Assembly: GCF_024758505.1 (NCBI RefSeq)
Contig: NZ_CP077970.1
Coordinates: forward strand, 7,998,001-8,062,000
DNA length: 64,000 nucleotides
Origin: Bradyrhizobium arachidis
GTDB lineage: Bacteria > Pseudomonadota > Alphaproteobacteria > Rhizobiales > Xanthobacteraceae
Reading direction: 5' to 3'
Below, piece after piece: positions 45,150 through 52,460 of the stretch (position 1 is its first letter; each line of letters begins with the position of its first letter). The position numbers were made by a program, and so were the translations under genes. The notes under the pieces are model-generated. The model did no database searches. It was not told where the DNA came from and saw nothing but the letters and a program-made list of their open reading frames with translations.

Positions 45150-45456
45150 GGTCCTAGCTCCCGGGCATTCCTGCCTTTTTTCCCGGGCCCGTTATCGCGA
45201 GAAATCACCTAAGTGGTCGTTATTGCGCCCGGCAAACCATTCATCAGAGTGAACGAGCTGCGAACATCAGGCGCAAAACTGGTGGGAAAACTACGGTGAA
45301 TGTATTGCGCAGAGGGCGGATGCCGGACGAACGCCCGTAGCTCTACGAATTTGCAGCCCTGCCTTGGTTTACAGGAGATTGATATCGCGCGGGCGCTTTG
45401 AGACGATGGCGATAACAATTGGCGCCCGCCAAGGGCGACCGCCCCGGGGAAACGCC
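45150..45456. other. Divergent regulatory region, no gene seen
   Basis: 307 bases between the GGDEF-EAL gene (minus) and the dehydrogenase gene (plus). Upstream in-frame codons of the dehydrogenase begin at 45364 but lack a usable ribosome site. Promoters for both genes must lie here; no clear dyad was found. Confidence 0.4.
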
Positions 45457-46509
45457 ATGCCGATCGTTCAGGCCGACCGCCTCACCCGCATCTGTACGGC
45501 GCTCCTCAGGTCAGCCGGAGCCTCCGCCGAAGAAGCCGACGCCGTTGCTGTGGGCTGCGTCAACGCCAACCTCGCCGGCCATGACTCGCACGGTGTCATC
45601 GCGGTGCCGACCTATATCGACCGTGTCAAAGCGGGGCACATCGTCCCGGGCGCGCCATGGACCATCATTCAGGAATCGCCAACAACGACGGTGATCGACG
45701 GTCATTGGGGCTTCGGTTTCCACGTCAACGCCAAGGCGATGGCGCTCACAATCGAAAAGGCCAAGACCGCGAACCTCGCCGCCTGCACCGTATTCCGGCA
45801 GAGCCATGTCGGCCGCCTCGCCGCCTACCCGCTGATGGCGATGCGCGAGGGCATGATCGGAATCGCGACGGCGGACTCCGGCCGCTCGCCAAAGCACGTC
45901 GCGCCGTTCGGCGGGCGCGAGGCGCGGCTCGGCACCAACCCGATCTCGATCGCGGTGCCCTCCGATCTCGACGCGCCGTTCTACCTGGACATGGCGACCT
46001 CGGCGGTCGCCGCCGGCAAGGTCCAGCTCGCGGTTGCCCGCGGCGAGCAGATCCCGACGGGGTGGATCATCGACGCCGAGGGCCGGCACACCACCGATCC
46101 CACCCAGTATCGCAAGGGCGGCGCGCTGCTGCCGCTCGGCGGCAGCGAGGGCTACAAGGGCAGCGGGCTCGCCGCGATGGTCGAGGTGCTGTGCGGCCTG
46201 CTCACGGGCCTCGGCTTCGGCGTCGAGCCGACCGGCCGTCACAACGACGGAACCTTCATGGCGGTGCTCAACGTCGCTGCGTTCCGGCCGCTGAAGGATT
46301 TCAAGAAGGAGGTCGCCGAGTTCGCGCGCTATCTGAAATCGACGCCGCCCTCCGAGGGCAGCAAGGGCGTGTTCTATCCCGGCGAAGTCGAGCATCTGCG
46401 CGCAGTCGAACGCCGGCAGAGTGGCATCGAGATCGAGGACGCCACGTGGGAGAACTTCCGTGCCCTCGCCCGCGACTACAAGCTCGATGAAGAGCTCGAT
46501 CTCGCCTGA
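45457..46509 (+). CDS. Malate/L-lactate/ureidoglycolate dehydrogenase family (Ldh_2) oxidoreductase
   Basis: 350 residues. Characteristic segments: NLAGHDSHGVIAVPTYIDRVKAG (catalytic His about residue 47), DGHWGFGFHVNAKAM, RQSHVGRLAAYPLMA and FGGREARLGTNPISIAVP for NAD(P) binding, plus GYKGSGLAAMVEVLCG near the C-terminus. It oxidises a 2-hydroxyacid with NAD(P). ATG 45457 has GGGGAA at 6 nt; the frame extends up to 45364. First gene of an operon with a monooxygenase and a hydrolase remnant. Confidence 0.9.
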   Translation: MPIVQADRLTRICTALLRSAGASAEEADAVAVGCVNANLAGHDSHGVIAVPTYIDRVKAGHIVPGAPWTIIQESPTTTVIDGHWGFGFHVNAKAMALTIEKAKTANLAACTVFRQSHVGRLAAYPLMAMREGMIGIATADSGRSPKHVAPFGGREARLGTNPISIAVPSDLDAPFYLDMATSAVAAGKVQLAVARGEQIPTGWIIDAEGRHTTDPTQYRKGGALLPLGGSEGYKGSGLAAMVEVLCGLLTGLGFGVEPTGRHNDGTFMAVLNVAAFRPLKDFKKEVAEFARYLKSTPPSEGSKGVFYPGEVEHLRAVERRQSGIEIEDATWENFRALARDYKLDEELDLA

Positions 46510-46531
46510 TCCGGACAAGGAGAGCAACGGC

Positions 46532-47900
46532 ATGACACGGCAGATGGTACTAGTCGGCTTCCTGCAGGCGCAGAACTGCACCAATTTGCCGAGCTCGTGG
46601 CGGCATCCGGACTCGCGCGAGGATTCCATGTCGGCCGATTATTACCAGGAGATCGCGCGCATCCTGGAAGCCGGCAAGTTTCATATGGCGTTCTTTGACG
46701 ATCGCCTGGCAATGCCGGATCGCTACGGCAATGATCACGCCCACACCGTCGAATACGGCATCCGCTGCGTGAAGATGGACCCGCTGATCGTGCTTACCAC
46801 CATGGGCGTGGTGACGGAGAAGCTCGGGCTGGGCTCGACCTGCTCGACCACCTATTTCGAGCCCTTCGACGTCGCGCGCCGTTTTGCAACGCTCGACCTG
46901 ATGTCCGGCGGACGCGCCGGGTGGAACGTCGTCACATCGCTCAACGACGGCGAAGCGCTCAACATGGGCAAGGATTCCCACCCCGAGCACGACTCCCGCT
47001 ACGACCGCGCCGACGAATTCATGGAAGTCGTGCTCGGCCATTGGGATACCTGGGAAGACGGCGCGCTGATCATGGACAAGACCAGCGGACGCTTCGCCGA
47101 TCCGGGCAAGGTGAAGCGGCTCGACCACAAGGGCGTGGCTTTCAAGTCGCGCGGGCCGTTCACCGTGCCGCGCTCGAGCCAGGGCCATCCCGTCATCATC
47201 CAGGCCGGCGCCTCCGGCCGCGGCCAGCGCTTTGCGGGACGCTGGGGCGAGGTGATCTTCACCGCCGCGCGCAGATCTCGCAGGCGCCAAGGAAGGCTAT
47301 ACGGCCGTCCGCAACGAGGCCGCCAAGGCCGGCCGCGATCCCGACCAGATGTTCCTCTGCAACCTCGCGACGCCGGTCTGCGGCGCGACCAAGGCCGAGG
47401 CTGAGGACAAGATGGCGCTGATCAACAAGCTGCCGCTGCAGATCGACGCGCTGTCGCTGCTCGCGGAAGCACTCAACTACGATTTCGCGTCCAAGGGTCT
47501 CGACGAGCCGCTGACGACCGACGAGTTGAAGAGCATGCAGGGCATTCTGGGCATCCGCGACGGCGTGCTGAAGATGTCGGGCAAGAGCAATCCGAGCGCG
47601 CGCGATTTCGTCACCTTCTCCGGCCGCGGCCAGGTTCAGGACGCGATGGTCGGCGGCCCCAAGGAGATCGCCGACAAGTTAGAGGAGATGTTCGTCGAGC
47701 GCGGCTGCGACGGCTTTGTCATCGCCGCGACCTACGTGCCCGGCTCCTATGCGGATTTCGTCCGGCATATCGTGCCGGAATTGCAGCGCCGCGGACTGTT
47801 CCAGAAAGATTATCGCGGCAAGACGCTGCGCGAAAACCTCGGATTGAAGCGACCCGCTGCCGGCGCTTGGAAGACCCAGCCATCGGCCGCCGCCGAGTAA
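46532..47900 (+). pseudogene. NtaA/SnaA/DszA-type flavin monooxygenase gene with a frameshift
   Basis: About 456 codons in two frames. The first part (to about 47272) has NtaA hallmarks: FDDRLAMPDRYG, DPLIVLTTMG, ARRFATLDLMSGGRAGWNVVTS and RYDRADEFMEVV. Homology continues in the next frame from 47274 (DLAGAKEGYTAVRNEAAK ... MFLCNLATPVC) to the stop at 47900. Removing one base near 47273 (the A in CGCAGATCTC) restores a continuous protein, so this is a one-base insertion or a sequencing error. Start ATG 46532 has AAGGAG 9 nt upstream. FMN-dependent oxidation of an unknown substrate is expected for the intact enzyme. Confidence 0.85.
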
Positions 47901-47920
47901 CGAGAACAAAGGGATTTTGC

Positions 47921-47995
47921 ATGCGCTGGCTGAAATTCACCGCCTCAGGCGTGACCTCCTGGGGGCTCGTCGCACGATGCCGCAGGATGGGTTAG
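47921..47995 (+). pseudogene. 5' remnant of a fumarylacetoacetate-hydrolase family gene, cut by a REP palindrome
   Basis: A well-placed start (AAAGGG 7 nt upstream, 20 bases after the monooxygenase stop) opens MRWLKFTASGVTSWGLV, which looks like the N-terminus of FAH-family hydrolases. Then homology ceases and the frame ends at a TAG inside the REP palindrome at 47988. The rest of the gene (about 260 codons) is not found in the window. The assignment rests on 17 residues plus operon context. Confidence 0.55.
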
Positions 47996-48008
47996 CGAAG
48001 CTAACCCA
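47988..48008. repeat. REP-type palindrome at the left island boundary
   Basis: TGGGTTAGC - GAA - GCTAACCCA, a perfect 9-bp stem. Shares GGGTTAGC with REPs at 51812 and 62317. It contains the TAG that ends the truncated hydrolase frame. Confidence 0.85.
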
Positions 48009-48170
48009 CCTCTTCATTCTCCCTCCGCGGAGACAGAAGTGGTCGGTTACGCTTCGCAGAACGTTCGATTTTCAATGTTGCGACTCGCGCCATGCAGAAG
48101 CATCCTGACGACCACCTGAATAGTAGGGAGAGGGCCGCGTGTTGCAGCGCATATTGGCGCAGGCTGTCCA

Positions 48171-48776
48171 ATGATCGGCGGTTTCGGACGCATGGGGGTC
48201 GGCTTTGGGAAGCTCGGAGCGAGCAGCCCTCGAAAGCGGGCGATAGAGTCACTCAGCAATGCCACGGCTATAGCGTCAATTACGCTGGGCGGCCTCATCA
48301 TTCCGGAGAGGCAAACTTCGGAAGGGGTTCTGATCAGGTCCTACGCCGCTGCGTGGATTGAGATCGCCCAGCAATTGAGCGAGGACTGGAGCCTGGCATT
48401 TCAGCTTAATTCCCGACAATGGGAGGAGATGCTCGCCGGCGCGATGAGTGCAGACGGATATGAAGTTACGCTTACGCCGAGGTCGGGCGATCATGGCCGC
48501 GATGTGATCGCGGTCAAGCACGGGATCGGCACCATCCGCATTCTTGGTTCCATGAAAGCCTATGCGCCAGATCACCTCGTCGGCCGCGACCATGTTGACG
48601 AGATGCTTGGGGTGCTCTTCAGGGAGGCCAACGCGAGCAAAGGCATAATTGCAACGACGTCTGACTTTGCACCACGTTTGTTCGAGGCGCCCAATATGAA
48701 TCTGGTGATTCCTAGTCGTCTCGAACTGATGAACGGCGTGAAACTGCAAAAATGGTTGACCGATCTTTCAGATTAG
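48171..48776 (+). CDS. Mrr-like PD-(D/E)XK restriction-endonuclease-fold protein
   Basis: 201 residues. After a Gly-rich start and a hydrophobic stretch (about 30-43), the C-terminal 120 residues fit the Mrr-cat fold: WEEMLAGAMSADGYEV, acidic residue in HGRDVIAV (D111), then RILGSMKAY with K129 and ASKGIIATTSDF. Usual family members read QxK (as in VQCKRY); here the Gln is replaced by Ser, so cleavage may be altered. Start ATG 48171 with a weak site. Likely nucleic-acid cleavage or binding, perhaps defence. Confidence 0.65.
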   Translation: MIGGFGRMGVGFGKLGASSPRKRAIESLSNATAIASITLGGLIIPERQTSEGVLIRSYAAAWIEIAQQLSEDWSLAFQLNSRQWEEMLAGAMSADGYEVTLTPRSGDHGRDVIAVKHGIGTIRILGSMKAYAPDHLVGRDHVDEMLGVLFREANASKGIIATTSDFAPRLFEAPNMNLVIPSRLELMNGVKLQKWLTDLSD

Positions 48777-48797
48777 TAGGCGTCGAAGAAGCAAAGC

Positions 48798-49538
48798 CTA
48801 CAGCGTTTCGATCTGCTTGATCGCGTCCCAGCGCAGGAAACGCACCCTTTTTGTATCCATCGAAAAGAAGAGAATCCCCTTATCGCCGCCTCGGATAAGT
48901 CGTGCGGGAATCAACTTGTCATCAGCGCCAATCGTTTCGGATGCGCTTTGACTATTTATAATGGAGTGAGCTCGTTGAGCGCCGATCACGAATGACAGGA
49001 CTAACGCTGCAAAAGCACACGTCACCATCAAGAAGGGCGAACGACCTTTCCACGCTACGTGTAAGGCTGGAGCGTTTAGCATGTAGACAAACAGGCCAAC
49101 CAGCAGGAAACCAACGGCGTATTGACCAACCCAGGCTTCGACAAATATGACGAGGATCATTGTTGCAGCATACAATCGCTGCAACCATGGACGCGGTGTG
49201 ACGTATTCTACGCAGCTACGGATCAAGGAGCCTAACTTGCTGACTCTCGGGTTGGTGTCACCGCTGGAGATAGTCGCATCGTGAAAGCCCAGCCGATAAC
49301 TGTACCATCCGGTAGTAAACCAGAATAAGAGAACCGCAACGGGTGGGATCGCAAATGGCAGCGATTGCAGAGCAAAGACGAGATGTTCGCTCAAGCTGAA
49401 AAACGAAAAATAGCCAATACCGACTCCCGCGAAAAACCCAACATCGTAGGTAATCGCCAAAGAACTTGCGAGGAGAGGACCAGCGAAGGTCAAAACCTTC
49501 AGCGTGCTGTCGCCTAACGCGAACCTCTGTTCGCTCAC
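48798..49538 (-). CDS. Polytopic membrane protein coupled to the HEPN gene
   Basis: 246 residues with about five transmembrane helices (e.g. VLTFAGPLLASSLAI, AIPPVAVLLFWFTTGWY, ILVIFVEAWVGQYAVGFLLVGLFVYML, FLMVTCAFAALVLSFVIG) and a C-terminal cytoplasmic domain of about 55 residues ending VRFLRWDAIKQIETL. GTG start at 49538 overlaps the HEPN stop (GTGA), with GGAG 8 nt upstream, so the pair is made together. No known family recognised. Could be a membrane effector or an anchor for the HEPN protein. Confidence 0.7.
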   Translation of the reverse strand: MSEQRFALGDSTLKVLTFAGPLLASSLAITYDVGFFAGVGIGYFSFFSLSEHLVFALQSLPFAIPPVAVLLFWFTTGWYSYRLGFHDATISSGDTNPRVSKLGSLIRSCVEYVTPRPWLQRLYAATMILVIFVEAWVGQYAVGFLLVGLFVYMLNAPALHVAWKGRSPFLMVTCAFAALVLSFVIGAQRAHSIINSQSASETIGADDKLIPARLIRGGDKGILFFSMDTKRVRFLRWDAIKQIETL

Positions 49539-50485
49539 AAGCGCTTCTCCGACTCGGACAGAAAGAGGATCGTTGAAGCCGTCATGTGAAGAACATACGC
49601 AACCAGTTCATCGGGGGGCTCGGGTCTGGCTTGCGTGCCGGAGCCATGACCAGCTTGGCGATTTCGTGCAGTCGGAATACCGGACTGAAGAACGGTTCGC
49701 AGAGCAGCAAAATGGCCTTGCCAAAATGATGGGATTAAAGCGTTTGACAGGCAGATATTGACCAGATCAGACGCGCTTGCCTTGTTCTTGTCATAAGCCC
49801 AGCCCTGCTTATCGCAAATTGCCTTCATCGTGCTCTCAAACGACTTGCAGGCGTCCACCAGCGCCTCTTCCTTCTTTCCATGTCGATAGTGCTCAAACGC
49901 GCTCAGGAATTCTTCCTGCGCACCGGCGAGGTGCTCGCCATGCAAGAGGGCGAGTGCAGGGATAACGACTTCACTGTGTACAAGCATCGAGTCCACTCGC
50001 AGAAGTTTGCCTTCCGTAAATTGATATCCCACTCCATGCTCCTTGAACCGGGTGTTCAACTCCTCGACGATGCCGTCAGCAATCTCTCTGTTCTTTCTAC
50101 CGTAGAGATAGTGATCCTCTCCACAGTACACTTCGATTATTCGGAATGTTAATTCTATTGCATCAAGGATGCGGCCGTTGTCTTGTTCTTTAAGAAACCA
50201 GCCTACAAGGTCGTCTCTGGCTTCTCTTTTGTCCAGCGGATCGCGCGAATTAGACAGTCTGAACAATCCGTATTCACGACGGAGAATTTGAGCTATCTCG
50301 AGATAGGTGTTCTGAATTGTCCTTGTCTCAGCATCACCCGAACGATACTCAACGCCGATGGCATCGTTCCACATGTGGACGACTTGCGTTCTTAGAGCGG
50401 CTGGAATGCTGTCATATGTAAAAACGTCGGCCAATTGACCGAGTTCTTTCTTTCGTCGCTTTGAGTAAAGTTCCCAAACTGCCAT
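49535..50485 (-). CDS. STM4504/CBY_0614-like, AbiJ-type HEPN protein
   Basis: 316 residues. The N-terminus MAVWELYSKRRKKELGQLADVFTYDSIP followed by LRTQVVHMWNDAIG matches the STM4504/CBY_0614-type proteins with an Abi-like C-terminal region. Near the end PTARNRQAGHGSG gives R274-x5-H280, the Rx4-6H active site of HEPN ribonucleases. HEPN proteins of this kind cleave RNA and mediate abortive infection or toxicity. ATG 50485 has GGGA close upstream. First gene of a two-gene operon with the membrane protein. Confidence 0.72.
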   Translation of the reverse strand: MAVWELYSKRRKKELGQLADVFTYDSIPAALRTQVVHMWNDAIGVEYRSGDAETRTIQNTYLEIAQILRREYGLFRLSNSRDPLDKREARDDLVGWFLKEQDNGRILDAIELTFRIIEVYCGEDHYLYGRKNREIADGIVEELNTRFKEHGVGYQFTEGKLLRVDSMLVHSEVVIPALALLHGEHLAGAQEEFLSAFEHYRHGKKEEALVDACKSFESTMKAICDKQGWAYDKNKASASDLVNICLSNALIPSFWQGHFAALRTVLQSGIPTARNRQAGHGSGTQARPEPPDELVAYVLHMTASTILFLSESEKRL

Positions 50486-50626
50486 TTTTCCCGTCCGCGC
50501 CTCGCTTCTTCCGAATCACGAATAATCACGGTGGCACAGTGCAAGGTAGCAACACGAGGGCTGGGACGTTTGTCCCGGTTATTCACAGGATGCTCAGCCC
50601 GCCGTCCGTCTAGCCGCGCTGGGACC

Positions 50627-51685
50627 CTAGAGTCCCGCTCCTTGGATATTCGCAATACCCTCATTTCCGCTCCTCATGAGATCGAGCAGGCTTTTGTTCT
50701 CGATTATTGGCAGGCCCATCATCGGTACAATCAGACATCCGCTTGCGTGATTGTCGTTGCTACCCAAGCTGCGGCTGACCACTCCCTTCGTTAGAATGCC
50801 CTCGCCAACCAAAATGGGGCTGCCACTCATCTTGCCAGGGATTTTGGCGTCAAATTCAAAGTTCGGCCCGGGCGTTGAATTTTGTTTCTCGGTTATATTG
50901 TCCGGGTAGATGTTTGTTACGGAGCCAACGGAAACAACCAGTTCAGGCTGATAGTCGTCGCCCACAAGTCGGATGTTCCTCATTTCGGGGTAACCAATCG
51001 CTACAGCGCGGTCGCCAAGTTTGAGATTGTACAAGCCGATGTTCAACGGCTGATATGGGCCAATCAAGGGGTGTTCCTGCACTTTGCAGACTGCAATATC
51101 GAGTAGCGGTTTAAATTCGGGCTTTTGATGTAGAAGCGGACTCACAACATCACTGCCCCAATAATACGCCCACTCGAATTCGCACATAAACCAATTCGCG
51201 TCCCGCATTACCGGATGAATGTGGAACGGAGCATTTTTCATAGCTGGGTTCGTGGGTAGCAACGCGCCGAAGTGCAAATCTTCGCTGAATTTGTGGGTCC
51301 TTTCGCCGACTTGAGTAAGACTCGAATAATTTTCGTCGGCCGGATCACGAAGCACGTGAGCGGCGGTCATCAATATGCCAGACGCGCTAATGAAAAAACC
51401 GGTGCCAATGCATCGAATCTCTTCATCGCCGTCAATCCAAGCTACGATAGGCACGATGCTCTGCCGAACTAAAAATTCGGTAGTGCCAAACGTAGCGAAG
51501 AAATTATTCATGATCTGACCCGGCCTTTGGGTCATAAGATTCACTTCATCATCGATTTTGAAATAGTCCTTCGAGAAACCCTTTCGTGGTTTCAGGTCTA
51601 TGCCTGAAAGATCGTGCGTAGCCCAAACGCCCGCCGCATTCTTTCGCCAAATCGACTTTAGAATCCCGATTTCGTCTGTTGACAT
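50627..51685 (-). CDS. Trypsin-like (S1/S46-type) serine protease domain protein
   Basis: 352 residues, no signal peptide. Catalytic triad is visible: His110 in GTGFFISASGILMTAAHVLRD, Asp196 in PLLDIAVCKV and Ser287 in IPGKMSGSPILV. About 90 residues precede the domain (SIVPIVAWIDGDEEIRCIG leads into it). The cytoplasmic location is unusual for a housekeeping protease and matches trypsin-like effectors found in defence islands. It is upstream of the HEPN gene on the same strand after a 141-base gap, so co-transcription is possible but not shown. Confidence 0.78.
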   Translation of the reverse strand: MSTDEIGILKSIWRKNAAGVWATHDLSGIDLKPRKGFSKDYFKIDDEVNLMTQRPGQIMNNFFATFGTTEFLVRQSIVPIVAWIDGDEEIRCIGTGFFISASGILMTAAHVLRDPADENYSSLTQVGERTHKFSEDLHFGALLPTNPAMKNAPFHIHPVMRDANWFMCEFEWAYYWGSDVVSPLLHQKPEFKPLLDIAVCKVQEHPLIGPYQPLNIGLYNLKLGDRAVAIGYPEMRNIRLVGDDYQPELVVSVGSVTNIYPDNITEKQNSTPGPNFEFDAKIPGKMSGSPILVGEGILTKGVVSRSLGSNDNHASGCLIVPMMGLPIIENKSLLDLMRSGNEGIANIQGAGL

Positions 51686-51778
51686 CTGTCAATCTGACCA
51701 ATCTAAGAAATACGATCATACATTACATCCGTTACGTGTAGCGCGCACTGGATATAGAGGCAATGAACAGGGCGGACG

Positions 51779-51811
51779 CAAAAGCCCGGCCAGCGATATG
51801 CTGACCGGGCT
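51779..51811 (-). terminator. Intrinsic terminator of the Lrp gene
   Basis: 12-bp stem with one mismatch, AGCCCGGcCAGC / GCTGaCCGGGCT, loop GATAT, followed on the minus strand by TTTT. It lies 39 bases beyond the Lrp stop, with a REP half-element between stop and stem. Confidence 0.78.
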
Positions 51812-51832
51812 GCTTCGCTAACCCACCCTACG
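51812..51832. repeat. REP half-element at the right island boundary
   Basis: GCTTCGCTAACCCACCCTACG, the reverse complement of a CGTAGGGTGGGTTAGCGAAGC REP. It shares the CGTAGGGTGGG head with the RAYT-flanking REPs and those at 62317-62457. Confidence 0.85.
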
Positions 51833-51849
51833 AGAGCTTGCGCCGCAGC

Positions 51850-52305
51850 CTAGAACGGCAGCGCCACGCTCGTCTTGATCTCCTTCAAGATCACGTTGCT
51901 GCGCACGTAGCGGATGCCCGGAATCCGGAACATGAACTCGTCGAGGAATTTGTTGTAGGCCGCCATGTCGCGCACGACGACGCGTAAGTGATAGTCGGCG
52001 TCGCCCGTGGTCGCAAAGCACTCCAGCACCTCGCGACGTTTGGTTACCCGAGAAACAAACTCGTCGACGAATTTTGCGTCGTGCCGCTCCAGCGAAACAT
52101 GGAGCACGGCCGACATCGTAAAGCCGGCACGCTCGCGCGCCACCAGCGCGGCGTAGCCCTGGATGACACCGCTTTCCTCCAGTGCGCGAACCCGCCGCCA
52201 GCAGGCCGAGGTCGACATGCCCACCTCGTCAGCCAGTTGCTGGTTGGTGGCGCGGCCATCCCTTTGGAGATGCGCGAGAATCTGCGCGTCTTGGTCTTCA
52301 ACCAT
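51850..52305 (-). CDS. Lrp/AsnC-family regulator of the indolepyruvate oxidoreductase gene
   Basis: 151 residues: HTH LQRDGRATNQQLADEVGMSTSACWRRVRALEESGVI and a RAM domain with VLHVSLERHDAKFVDEF and ECFATTGDADYHLRVVVRDM. ATG 52305 has GAGGG 6 nt upstream. It is divergent from the indolepyruvate ferredoxin oxidoreductase gene, so control of aromatic/branched amino-acid breakdown is likely. Confidence 0.9.
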   Translation of the reverse strand: MVEDQDAQILAHLQRDGRATNQQLADEVGMSTSACWRRVRALEESGVIQGYAALVARERAGFTMSAVLHVSLERHDAKFVDEFVSRVTKRREVLECFATTGDADYHLRVVVRDMAAYNKFLDEFMFRIPGIRYVRSNVILKEIKTSVALPF

Positions 52306-52460
52306 ACGGAACCCTCAAATCGGTTGATTTTACCAAATCTCTATTGAATTTGCAAAATCATACCGTAATTCGGCTCTGCGCGGGAAATATAGGTAAGACC
52401 TACCAGCCCTCCGGGACTACCCTCGACCCATCCGCCAGTGATGCCGTCGCGAGGCTAGCC

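Larger units (their letters stand above)
47975..51780. other. Lower-GC accessory island between two REP elements
   Basis: About 3.8 kb flanked by REP-type sequences at 47988-48008 and 51812-51832 (shared GGGTTAGCGAAGC in inverted orientation). Two sampled 60-base stretches inside are near 52% GC, while flanking genes are clearly richer. It holds an Mrr-like nuclease, an Abi/HEPN-like protein, a membrane protein and a trypsin-like protease. No integrase, tRNA or target duplication was seen, so the mode of acquisition is unknown. Confidence 0.6.
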
